From NCBI GenBank assembly GCA_036939975.1, contig JALLPB010000637.1, positions 1-15,668 on the forward strand: a DNA stretch of 15,668 bases, read 5' to 3'. The notes under the pieces are model-generated. The model saw only the letters and a list, made by a program, of their open reading frames with translations. It ran no database searches and had not been told where the DNA came from. Made by a program: the position numbers and the translations under genes. The DNA is from Cyclostephanos tholiformis. Its lineage: Eukaryota; Bacillariophyta; Thalassiosirophyceae; Thalassiosirales; Thalassiosiraceae. The number at the start of each line of letters is the position of its first letter. Within the stretch, counting starts at the first letter, position 1. Shown here piece by piece: positions 1 through 9,578 of the stretch.

Positions 1-487
1 AACGAGAGGGGGAGCCTCTAATGAGTACATAGAGGGAGCTAATTATCTAGGAAAACAAGAAGTGTCCCTTATGCCCTGACGTCTCTTATGCCCCGACTTT
101 TACAGTATTATATTTTTATGGTACATAGCTCTTGAAAAAGCTTCTGCGGAGCTTCCCGCGTAAATTGTTGCCTTTTCCCCCGCGCGGAGGATGCGCGGGG
201 AGTGAAGTCTCCCAAGGAATTCTATTTCACGAATTCCTCGATAGAGATATTGGATGGATAAATAATAATAATCGCGTGCAAGAAGACATGGGTAGTAGTT
301 GCGAGAAAATGTATGACCCCTTTGACCTCGACCCATCGAAGAATGTCGCCGAGCCGCGCTGAAAAACAAAAAACATCAAAACCCCTGAAACCGCACTCAC
401 ATCTTCACATCATCAATTCTCCTCTCCGAATCATAAATTCTCATCTCCGACGACTGCCACAGGAGCACTGCAAAACAAAAGCCAACC
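1..487. other. Upstream region of the PA28 gene, no gene seen
   Basis: No coding segment is supported here: the short open frames on both strands match no family and overlap each other. The 3' part (about 360-487) is A/C-rich and runs up to the PA28 start, so it is probably 5' leader and promoter DNA. I see no convincing TATA box. A short direct repeat of the type CTTATGCCC(C)GAC lies near 68-97. The start context CCAACCATGG at 484-491 is a strong eukaryotic initiation context. Confidence 0.5.
409..450. repeat. Two tandem 21-bp units in the presumed PA28 5' leader
   Basis: Positions 409-429 and 430-450 are head-to-tail 21-bp units of the form ATCAT-AATTCTC-TCTCCGA, differing at two positions. 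They end 37 bp before the PA28 start codon. They could be a leader repeat or a transcription factor site pair; no function can be read from the sequence. Confidence 0.6.
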
Positions 488-1514
488 ATGGGCTCTATGG
501 ATTCGTACCGCAAGAAGTCTTCTAGCGACGCCAAGTATATTCTAGAATCTGGCATCGACACCCTAGGTGCACTTACTACCGCTCTGACCATGATGCCCTA
601 CGAGGGCACAGGTGGTAGTGGTCTGTCGCAGTTGGAGTCCGACTTCGTTGCCATGATCGGTGCGGGGGACATCGAGAAGCCGAATCGCGTGGTCGATGAT
701 GCCTACAAAATCACGAGGGATGCTCTGGCGATGGCGTCCGCTCACACTCGAACTTTGGAGAGGTTTGTTGGATTGCACATCCCTCAGATGGGTGAGTGTC
801 TCTATCGTGCATATATTCAAACCAAGGAATGATTGTTCGCCTCTCTTCGGACTAACTATATCGTCTTCTTCTTTGAATCCAATCAACAAAAATCCAACCT
901 GCCGCTTCAATAGAGGTGAGTTTTCTTAACATTTGTGTTCGCACATCTCATACCTACTATCTATACAAATATTTTCTGCTGTCTGCTGAGTGATATTTTT
1001 CTAAAGTCTATATTGGTTTCATTCTCTTGCGTGACTTCAGGATGGGAACAACTTCGGAGTCACGGTGCAGATGATGTTCTCAAAGCTTCTCAAAGATGAG
1101 CGCGATAAGATGGAAAAAGCCCTCAGTGATACGTCCAAGTACTACTCCTCTCGTGCGGATGCGATTGACAAATTCAGCCACTTACCCAAAACATCCGTCA
1201 CGGAGACCAAGTCCACATCGTTGTCGACTGCCAAGGGCGGCAAGGATGGCGACGAGAACAAGGAAGCTTCATCGAGCTCCACCGAGGAAAAGACTTCCAT
1301 CAACGACGGGGGGAAAATAAATTCTCACAGAGTTAAGGCACTCGCTGCATTGGATGCGCAGATGTATGTGGACCTCAAGAGTGCACTGCAGTCCATGGTG
1401 GATGGGTACGTGGTAATATTGGACAATCTGGAGAAGAATTGGGACAAATTGGAGAACCCACGGGGAAAAGAATATGGCGGATATGGAAGCGGTGGACGTA
1501 GCATGGTTTATTAG
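488..1514 (+). CDS. PSME3-like: PA28 (11S/REG) proteasome activator, gamma-like, three exons including a 2-nt microexon
   Basis: The model is exon 1 488-791, microexon 914-915, exon 3 1041-1514 (TAG), with introns of 122 and 125 nt that both start GTGAG and end AG. The product is 259 aa, close to human PA28-gamma (about 254). The spliced protein reads IPQMEDGNNFGV at residues 98-109, the conserved activation loop of the family, which in known members contacts the 20S alpha ring and opens its gate. Downstream come KYYSSRADAIDKF (135-147), RVKALAALDAQMY (199-211), a helical segment to about 240, and a C-terminal SMVY; C-terminal tails in this family insert into alpha-ring pockets. A Ser/Thr/Lys-rich, probably disordered stretch (about 152-196) is an insertion relative to animal members, while the N-terminal half is short. 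By family it should form a ring that activates the proteasome independently of ATP and ubiquitin, probably nuclear (inference). Family assignment is strong; the exact splicing rests on the motif. Confidence 0.9.
914..915 (+). other. Predicted 2-nt microexon (AG) of the PA28 gene
   Basis: Exon 1 ends ATG-G at 791 (phase 1) and exon 3 begins GAT-GGG-AAC at 1041 (phase 0), so two bases are missing. The only sequence between them flanked by a standard acceptor and donor is AG, in the context CAATAG/AG/GTGAGT. Adding it makes GAG (Glu) and gives the family motif E-D-G-N-N-F-G. Direct joining of 791 to 1041 reaches a stop after 19 codons. Using the upstream AG at 825-826 gives an in-frame TAA. Confidence 0.75.
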
Positions 1515-2107
1515 TTGTTTGATCTGGATCATTCACGTCTATGTTGTTGGTAGCAGTGCATGCACGGATTTTATATTCATAGTAATTAAATGAGCAACAG
1601 ACAAACAAGCGTATTCAGAGCCTCATAGCAATCTACTCTATCTATGCCTTATTTTATAGGTGCAGCGAATAATGAGTTCTCAGGTGAAAAATTGAGAAAC
1701 TGACTAAATTTTGGGTAGGAAGCGAGGGAGACCATCACTGTAAAAGGGCATCCTTCCGTCCCTTGTTGCTTATTGGCATGCTGACACGTTGAGGTTTTGA
1801 TTGGAATGGTGATTGATTACTGTTAGTCATATTTCCTAATTACCATCCATCGCGACTGAGAGTTTTTTGGGCGTATTGGAATGGAACCCTCATCCAAAAA
1901 CCAAAGAAAACAGAATTAATCATATGAGTATTGATCGCCGCGGGCAAGAAGGACAATGGCATACTTTGTCCTGAGAAGATGCCATATGACCGAAGAAGTC
2001 TAAGCTTATGCATCTACTTCCTTAGTGGATAGGCACATCATTTCTGCACTATTCAGATTGATCCCAACGTCATAATATCCCATTCCCTGTACACAAGACA
2101 GACGACT
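1515..2107. other. Convergent intergenic spacer between PA28 and the LRR gene
   Basis: This spacer holds the 3' ends of two converging genes. It is AT-rich, with no open frame resembling a known protein and no RNA gene that I recognise. It presumably contains both 3' untranslated regions and polyadenylation sites; an AATTAAA-like stretch lies near 1583-1589 on the + strand. Confidence 0.5.
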
Positions 2108-5100
2108 TTAGATATCATAATCCATGCGTCTTCTCTGGCTGAGGCTTGAGTCTAAGCTCTGAATTTCATTGAGTGCATCCAGGAAATCTTCGCTGCCGTC
2201 TTCGCTACTGCCCGTGCTGTATCCACCTTCATCGTCAAGTGGATGATAGGAAACATCGCTCATGAAATCATCATCCACTGCTTCAATGAAGTCCGCATCT
2301 TCTTCTACTTCATCATCACCTTCTTCTTCTACTACTATTACGACCTCCTCTTCTTCATCATCATCTTCTTCTTCAACGTCATCCACATCATCGTCCACGT
2401 CGTCATTGTCATCCTCATTATCATAAGTGTCAATTTCATCCTCCGCCTCGCTGTGATCAATAATCCCATCTACACTTGTTTGGCTGTTCAATCGCAGGCA
2501 TCTCAACGAGGGCAGGTCACTTTGCAAAGAGCTCAACTTTGGACTGTCTTCGAAACCACGACACCCGTACAAAGCCAAGCTCTTCAGTTTCAACAGTTCT
2601 CCCAGAAACTTGAGTGCATCCGAATTGACACCTGTGTTGCTTAGATTCAATGCCTTTAAGTTGGAAAGCGCAGAAAGTGATGCTGCACCACAATTAGTTA
2701 TGCTTTCATTTTGCGATAGATTCAAAGTTGTAAGGTTCGGGAGTGTGGCAAGATGTGCGCACCCCAAGTCACCAATCCCACCACCACACAGCTCAATCGA
2801 GGTGAGAGTTGTTATTTTGGACAGGTACGCACATCTGCAATTGACAACGCAAGTTATGAATCGATTTGTGAAGAGAAATAAGCTGCATCGTCAATCATAA
2901 AGACTTACCCACGGTTTGAAACTCGAGACGAGAATAAATCTAATGATTTCAAAGGTAGACCGATAAGATACTTCAAACCATCATCACCAATCTCTCTGCT
3001 GTCTAAATTGAGGACTTCCAACTTTTTCATGGAGCTCAGATATTTCAAACCTGTACGATCAATGCATATGTGGCGAGCGCATAGAATAAAATCAAGTGAA
3101 AATTATGGGATTATTTTCTTTCATGTGAGACACATACTTACCTCTGTTGGATATATTGCAGTAGAACAGTGATAGATGACGTAAGTTTTCGAACTGAGAG
3201 ATTTTCGACATGGCATCATCTGATATGTTCGTGTCTGCAAGGTCAAGGGTGGTGAGATTAGGCATCACATAATTATCAACAAGGTGTGCGATTCCCCAAT
3301 CAGTCACATTGCAAGAATTCAGATTGAGCTCTTCAAGCAGGGGTAAACTTCTGAGGCGGGATAGATACGGATCTCGGACAGCTGAATAGCTCAACTCAAG
3401 CGTTTTGAGAGAGTTGATTTTCCCTTGCCAAGAGGATCGAAGTATTCCCGGGCAGTATGACACATCAAGAGTTATCAAACGAATCAACTTGCCCAATGTA
3501 TCACCCACAGCTGAGCTGCTGATATGCACACACCCATTCAAATCCAATTCTTCAATATTTTTGAGCTTCTCGAGATGAGGTAATCCCTTGTCAGTAATTG
3601 AGCAGCGAGCTAAGCGTAGTGTGCGCAAGGCTTGTGATCGGTTTGGCTGTCCCGCCATGATTTCAAGACCATTATCTGAAATTAATCGACACCATCCCAA
3701 GGAGAGTTCTTCGATAAAGCTGAGATCAACGAGATTAACAAGTCCATTGTCGGTAATGAGATCGCACTTGAGCACAGGTATAATTCGTTATGGGAGGTGA
3801 GAAAGTGAATAAATTCTACCCAAATATACAACCAATCGAGACGCACCTGAGATAAATCTAATTTTCGCAGCATGACTAATTCACCCACTGCCTCTAAGCC
3901 ACGATCAGTCAAACAACGGCATCCGCCCAAGTTCAGGGCCATAAGAGATGAGCCCAAACAGCTCACATTTACAACTGCCTCGTCCGTCAGCCTGCGGCAA
4001 TTAGACATGGATAAAGTATGAAGCTTGTGGGACCTCGAGAAAGCAAGTAACCCCTTTCCAGTGATACCATGGCAGTTATCGAGTCGAGCAATTTCGAGAG
4101 AGAAAAGAGGCACATGTGATAGTTGAAGGAGACCTCTGTCCGTGACGCGCTGGGAGCCGCGCAAATCAAGTAGGGTTAGTGTAGATGTCGTGCTATGACT
4201 GTTTTTACTTTCATAGTAGATGCTGTTATCAGTCGCATTTGGAAGATGGTAGGGTTTTTGATGTGACGAATCCATCTTCATGCAGGCTTTGCTGTTTACG
4301 TCACTTGGAATGAATCCGCTGGTTGGGTGCAACCACAACGAAGCAGATGGAGCCGGTGGATTCGATATCAATGAACATGATTCCGATTGAGGAAAAACAC
4401 ACGGAAGGAGAGGAGACGTCGGTATTGACGATGCTGACATGAAAATTGAAGTCGAGCACGACCCGTAAGAGTTAATGCTGCAATCTACCGTGTTGTCTTT
4501 GAGGGGAGAGTTATCACATGAATACAAGTCATCGGGGTCATCAATATCCATCATCATGGAAGACACATTCCCATGCACCATACATCGGGTTGGATAGATC
4601 TCTCTCAATGTTGGAGTGATGGGCGTGCTTCCTTTTCCATGATCGAGGCCGGCTAGACTGTCGTCGGAAGCGTTCGATGCAAATCTACGACGTTGATTCG
4701 TTCCATTGCAATCGCTGGCCGACCTCGAACTGTTCCGGATGGGACTATCACTGCTCACGCTACTGCTACTGAGTGTGATTAACCACTCGTCACTCACGCC
4801 TCGGCAATTCGCAAGGCTCAACGCGACCAGTTCGCAATTGGCTAATGCACCCAACGTCGTGCGATTGAGCGCTGCGTGGGATGTTAGACTAAGGATGATG
4901 CGATCGACCACATCCTGGGGCAAACCCGCCGGAAGTTGACCCTCGAGCTCTGGGAGAGACCGGCAAATGGCATCGATGCACAAATCTGTGAGTGATTTGG
5001 GGCAGCGCTTCGTTGGGTCCGTGGGATGAAGCTCGTAGTTGTCATCGGGCGGATAGAAGTTCGGTATTGCCCGATTGGATACCTGAGCGTGATGCACCGT

Positions 5101-5746
5101 AGGGGAAGAGAAATGTTTATTGTTAGCATAACCGAATGTAGAAGGGACGTAGTACATTAAAACCACTGACGATACCTCTACGTCAATTGAATGGCGGGCA
5201 GCCTTAACCGAGCCCCTACTAATAGCTAAATGGCTCCCGTCCTCGGATAACCCATCCTATGCAAGAAGCAACAAGCAGAGAAAAAAAGATGACGCGGCAT
5301 GGTGTTAATCGGGGCGCTATCAAAGCACTTGCAGAAGGACATGCTGTAAACCGACACCGCGCATCTGCTGACAGGAGTGGGGCGCTGATGTCAAGTGTAT
5401 ATGACAGCGAGTGAATGTTGGACCCGCAAATCTTCTCAGCCACCATCGAACCTACCCGAGAGTCACCACACAGACGTCCTACCACGCTAGAGAAGGAGCG
5501 AGGTCGGCACCTCACACCGCTTGAACGTCGTCGTCGATTGCTGTTATCCGAATGGTCACCATTACGGCGTTGCCTCTGCGAGGAACAGGAGCCACCCATC
5601 ATTTCTTGTTGATGATAGGAATCTTTTAAGAACCCTACCCAATCCTTCGGATGAGAGTTCGATATGATGTGTTCGCTCTTCAACGTTGCTCTGGCGCAAT
5701 GTTTCTGTCGGAGAGTGTCAGTGTATTGTTCGCATTGAGGCATCAT
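2108..5746 (-). CDS. Leucine-rich repeat protein (AMN1/F-box LRR type) with acidic C-terminal tail, multi-exon
   Basis: Well-supported exons on the minus strand are (5'-to-3') up to 3847, 3766-3142, 3050-2909 and 2834-2108 (TAA), separated by GT-AG introns of 80, 91 and 74 nt. Each junction restores an LRR consensus, for example LDLSQ/CDLITDNGL and SNRG/LKYLSSMKKLEVLNL. The first in-frame ATG next to the large exon is at 5157 (934 aa). A possible extra 5' exon 5746-5516 joins in phase to an acceptor at 5257 (exon from 5256), giving 1044 aa; its 259-nt intron is longer than the others, so this part is tentative. Counting from 5157, residues 54-126 form a conserved-looking block (SLTDLCIDAICRSLPELEG to GVSDEWL), 127-320 are Ser/Asn-rich, about 323-810 are Cys-type LRRs (repeated ITDxGL, LxxLxLxxC), and about 821-883 are almost all Asp/Glu. 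LRR proteins of this type usually mediate protein binding, often as ubiquitin-ligase substrate receptors. I cannot define an F-box, so the partner and pathway are unknown. Confidence 0.8.
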
Positions 5747-6488
5747 CAATCACACTACCGCCCACTAGAACCTAGTACGATGATGCTCCATGAAGAGGTT
5801 TTGAAGGGAAGAGTTCGAAGTTCCCTTGATTTCAGGATTTTTTGGCGGGATACTCATTCAAAGAACATTTTTACCTCCTACGATACACACCACAGTGAAG
5901 TTTGGGTGGAATTCTGCACATGAGAGTTTACTTTTTTGAGAGCCGACTGACAGACCTTGAGCGACAGACGCAGTTCTCGAAAGGAACCGTTGGAGTTTGC
6001 ACTTACATACACGGCTCTCCCATAATCGTTTTCCACTTACTCGCAGCTCTCCATAGCTTTTTCACGCACAATTCATTCGCTACGCCATTTTGTATTTATT
6101 CCAAGACAATACGGGGAAGGTGAGTCCTCCATGCATCCCTTCATGCTGTAGAACGAGACTAATCTTGGAGCGTTCACAATTATTTGATGACTCCGCCGGC
6201 CGTCGTCTGGGGCTGGGCGCTCGACGAACTCGCGGCAATGGGGCGCATCAAATAATCAGGGACATTTTCCACGCACAGGTCCACAGTTTGCTTATCTTTG
6301 CCCGTGCCGGATATCCCCCCCACGATGGATTGTCGAGTCGAAGCAATGGCGCGAGCGTGGGCACATACAGATCCTCTCAGAACTGCGTTGAGACGGACTA
6401 ACAGCGACACCTAATCATTCTCGTGCTCATTCATCACCTTCTCCTTTTATTTCCACAGAGCAAGCGCCGCGAAAATAAATAATCAAAC
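5747..6488. other. Divergent promoter region between the LRR and HMG genes
   Basis: The two flanking genes are transcribed away from this interval, so both promoters and leaders should lie here. I see no convincing protein family and no RNA gene. From 6180 to about 6410 the sequence is more GC-rich and open on both strands (103 aa on +, 76 aa on -). The minus frame reads GGISGTGKDKQTVDLCVEN and ends with TAA at 6180; it might be a small exon, but nothing identifies it. The last 50 bp before 6489 are pyrimidine-rich, then A-rich up to the ATG. Confidence 0.45.
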
Positions 6489-7916
6489 ATGAGCTCCTCT
6501 CGAAAACCCCCCCGTGATCCTGGCGCGCCGAAGCGGAACATGTCGGCATATCTCTTGTACCAGAACGCCATGCGTGACACATTCAAACAACAGGTGAGGA
6601 GAAAATGGTCGTCCTCCAATGGGGGGGCGCCTTTTATTTTATATCCGATCATCGTCTTCTCACCCCGATTTCCCCCCACCGATCCATTAATTTTCAATTT
6701 AGAACCCCGGAATGACCTTCGGCCAGCTTTCCAAGTACACGTCCGCCATGTATGCCGAGATGCCCCTTGCCGAGAAGGAGGCTTGGAACCAACGCGCCGA
6801 GGCCGATAAGGCCCGCTTCCTTCATGAGCTGTCTAACTACGGTGAGTTCTATGTTGAGTGCCTATTTTTTTGGTATATTTCTGGTTCTTCATATCTCATC
6901 GCGATGCTCTTCGTCAGTTCCTCCCCCCGGATACGACGTGAAGGGGGATGCGACGTCCTCCCACTCGACCCATGCGGCCCCGAAGAGGCGGGGTACCAGC
7001 TCCTCCAACGTGAACAAGACAACTCGCGATCCGAACGCCCCCAAGCGCAATATGTCCGCGTACCTTCTATATCAGAACTGCATGCGAGAGCAGTTCAAGG
7101 CCCACAACCCCGGCATGACTTTCGGCCAGCTCGCTAAGTACACCTCTTACATGTACAAATGCCTCTCCATGGAGGAGAAGCAGCGCTGGGAGGCGCACGC
7201 GGCGCAGGACAAGGCACGCTACGAGGCGGAGATGACCACTTACGGTGAGCTCAAGTCGAATGAATGTTGTATTGTGTACGTATCGTTTTCTACTTCTTCC
7301 TCATACCTCATTGTTACTTTTCCTATCAGCCCCTCCCCCCGGATATGACGCCACGGGGAATCTCGTCGAGGACCGTCGATTGAACAAGAAGTACATGAAG
7401 AAGCACAAGGACCCCGAGCAGCCGAAGCGCGCGCGAGGATCCTTCGTCTTCTTCACCTTCGACATGCGCCCCAAGGTAATGGAGGAGTATCCCGGGATCA
7501 AGTTCGTCGACATGGGCGTCATCCTCGGCGAGCGCTGGCGCGCCCTCCCGGCCGAGGACAAGCAGAAGTACGAGGAGATGGCCCAGGAGGATAAACAGCG
7601 CTTCAACAAGGAGATGGAGGAGTACTCTGCGACGCGCATCGCGATGGAGCCTCCCCCCCAGGTGGAGAACCGCGCGTACCACCATGCTGCGTCCGCGGCT
7701 GCCAACCACGCCGCAGCAGCCGCCGCCGCCGCCGCGGTGTACCACCCCGATCCCCACCACCAGCATTACGATCACGCCGCCGCGGCCGCCGCCCACCACG
7801 CGTATTATGCCGATCCGAACGCGGCATACTACGCCGACCCCAATGTCCAGCACGACGATCCCTACGGTCAGCATGCAATGTACTACCAGCAGGGCGCGCA
7901 GTACCATTATGCTTAG
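6489..7916 (+). CDS. Protein with three HMG boxes and an Ala/His/Tyr-rich C-terminal tail
   Basis: Exons are 6489-6593, 6703-6841, 6918-7244 and 7330-7916 (TAG), with introns of 109, 76 and 85 nt, all GT-AG. The product is 385 aa. HMG box 1 spans about residues 9-81, box 2 118-190 and box 3 217-289. Boxes 1 and 2 share R-D-P-[GN]-A-P-K-R-N-M-S-A-Y-L-L-Y-Q-N and N-P-G-M-T-F-G-Q-L; box 3 is the divergent type (KDPEQPKRARGSFVFF). Boxes 1 and 2 are each followed by PPPGYD. Residues 290-385 are low complexity (poly-Ala, His, Tyr, Gln), prion-like in composition. HMG-box proteins of this abundant, non-sequence-specific kind bind and bend DNA in chromatin; nuclear location is inferred from the family. 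The exons are much more GC-rich at third positions than those of the neighbouring LRR gene, which suggests high expression (inference). The start at 6489 is the only ATG before box 1 and follows an in-frame stop. Confidence 0.92.
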
Positions 7917-8800
7917 TGCGATAAGCAATACTCCTTTGATTCAACCTCTTTTGGGTTGCCGTCTCTTTCTCATGAGATGAGATGTACCAAAAAGATATTT
8001 GTCTTTTTGTGGGATTCATAATATCCAGAATGCACTCACTGCCGAAGAAGATGCTCGCAGAGGTGTGACGCTTCATCATTGCTTTGACTTTAGATACACT
8101 ATGTATAAAACATGACGATTGAGGCCGATTATTACCTAAGTGATACTTGCATCGTCACCAAAATATATGAATATGTCTCATATTATAATTCTAGAGACAA
8201 TGCGATTTGGCCATGCGAGTATCATAAAGAGACTTAGACGGGTGATCCATGTTTTAACTACCACCGGGTATGAAAGCGAAAAATGACAAAGTTAACCTAG
8301 TGGGTAAAAGTTCGCTTTCCAGTTTGCATTAATGACTACTAACTCTCTTTACCTAGCTCCCATATTTCATCCGGGAGGCGACGGGTCGGGTGGGGGGAGG
8401 GTGGTGCTGGGTGGTGGGGAGTCAGACGCCTAGCCTGCACACATCATCGTTACTGTGGATCGCAGTAGGTTTTCAACCACCCAAAAACCACGAATTCATC
8501 ATTATTACACCACTGGCCTAACAATTGTTCCCCCGCTTGTTTAGCACGTTATGCACTATCGCTCTTATTATTGATCAGATCACGACGGCCGGCGGAGAGA
8601 TCATCGTGATGAAATTTTTCGTGTTTTTTTTCCCGCCAAAATGTAATTTCTTGGGTCGTGAACTTGAAATATTCGTCTTCCCTACTTCTTCATAAGTCCA
8701 GAGACATTGAAGTGAGAAAGGAGGCGGTCATGTGCGCATGGTTGTCGGGTCGTGAGCGCATGACCCGGTCCTGGATAAAATATGCGAATGCAGGCCGATG
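7917..8800. other. Intergenic region after the HMG gene, no gene seen
   Basis: It starts with the HMG 3' untranslated region and runs to the first BspA-like module. It is mostly AT-rich, with stop codons in every frame and no recognisable protein or RNA gene. A strongly G-rich patch lies at 8383-8419. An open frame of 68 codons begins at 8658 and overlaps the BspA leader; it resembles nothing known to me. Confidence 0.5.
8383..8419 (+). other. G-rich tract with quadruplex potential
   Basis: Six runs of three or more G occur within 37 bp (8383-8385, 8388-8390, 8392-8397, 8399-8401, 8409-8411, 8416-8419), with short spacers. This fits the usual G-quadruplex pattern. It lies in an AT-rich spacer about 460 bp upstream of the first BspA-like ORF. 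Confidence 0.6.
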
Positions 8801-9208
8801 CTCCGTCCTTTTACTCTCAAACAAAACAAGCCAAACGATCCTACGCACACAAAACCCCAGTTGAGGAACGCATCAATACATAATGTCTGCCCACGAATCA
8901 AGCGCCGCGCCGTCATCTTCATCATGCGTCTTCTCATACGAACCCCCGACATCTACTGCTGAGGCAAGGACCACGTCGTCGGCCGTTCCCAGGGACGTTA
9001 CCCGCGTTTATGTCCATGGGTCGATGAGGGCCATCCCGCCGAGGGCGTTCCAAGACTGCCCCGATTTATTGGAGGTGGAGCTTCCAGGGGAACTCGAGTC
9101 GATCGAGGAGGGGGCGTTCCCGTATTGCGCTTCCCCCCTCCGCGTCGATATTCCTTCCAGTGTCAAGGCCATCGGCGATGGATTGTTTTTGGGATGTACT
9201 TCGTTGGA
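8801..9208 (+). repeat. Duplicated BspA module, copy 1
   Basis: This 408-bp segment holds a leader of about 80 bp plus the LRR_5 coding part and recurs at 10341-10725 and 13672-14026. Shared landmarks are CAAACAAAA, GATCCTA-GC-CAC, AAACCCCAGT and the start region ATGTCTGCCCAC. Copy 1 keeps 9 bp (around 9145-9160) that copies 2 and 3 lack, so copies 2 and 3 are closer to each other. Confidence 0.85.
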
Positions 9209-9236
9209 GGAGGCCAAGCTTGGCGTGGGACAGTAA
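8883..9236 (+). CDS. Short BspA-like LRR_5 protein, copy 1, probably truncated
   Basis: A 117-aa ORF from ATG 8883 to TAA. Residues 1-40 are Ser/Ala-rich; about 40-112 hold LRR_5 (BspA-type) repeats with the pattern AIPPRAFQDCPDLLEVELPG, then AFPYC and SSVKAIGDGLFLGCTSLEE. Proteins of this family normally carry many such repeats. This one stops right after the C-T-S-L-E-E that would begin another repeat, so it looks like a 5' piece of a larger gene or a degraded copy. The repeats are a protein-binding scaffold in known members; no specific role can be read here. The same ATG and leader are found in the other two copies. Confidence 0.6.
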   Translation: MSAHESSAAPSSSSCVFSYEPPTSTAEARTTSSAVPRDVTRVYVHGSMRAIPPRAFQDCPDLLEVELPGELESIEEGAFPYCASPLRVDIPSSVKAIGDGLFLGCTSLEEAKLGVGQ

Positions 9237-9529
9237 TTATTCCCATTACATTGTGGTGGAATACTTGACTTGTCACGCCTCATCCATCTCATGCGCACGT
9301 TGGCAGGTGGCACGTAGAGACCTAAAGGGTGCAGTAACAATCAGAACCGAGTTTGCCAGATGGTTGTTAGAGCAGTAACATGTGCAGTCACGAGATATGC
9401 ATCAATAATGCTCAGCCACATCATGTGAGATTTGGTCGAAGACAATAAGACTTCTTTCCTTCAACCAAGGGTTCATTTCGAATGTATTCGAAAAATACAC
9501 AAATAATATAGTAGTTGAATAATTTAAGT
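9237..9529. other. Spacer between BspA copy 1 and PRMT5 tail copy 1
   Basis: This 293-bp AT-rich stretch contains no gene I can support. The corresponding spacer is almost absent in the second duplicated unit, where the BspA stop and the PRMT5 polyadenylation signal are adjacent. Either it was inserted here or it was deleted there. Confidence 0.45.
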
Positions 9530-9535
9530 TTTATT
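9530..9535 (-). terminator. AATAAA polyadenylation signal of PRMT5 tail copy 1
   Basis: The minus strand reads AATAAA here, 48 nt after the ancestral stop position (9583). The same signal, in the same context (GACTCAATAAAACTTAAAT in both apart from one base), follows the second PRMT5 tail. Confidence 0.6.
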
Positions 9536-9578
9536 GAGTCCAATTCTACTGGCGATTCGAATCGTATGGTGATGATAA

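Noticed and set aside
2243..2644. + strand ORF of 133 codons rich in Phe, Ile and Tyr, resembling a membrane protein
   Set aside because: It is the antisense of the Asp/Glu tail of the LRR gene; its hydrophobicity follows from complementing GAT/GAA codons.
7326..7928. Minus ORF of 200 codons, Val/Leu/Gly-rich
   Set aside because: It lies opposite the last HMG exon and is open only because of that exon's GC-rich third positions.
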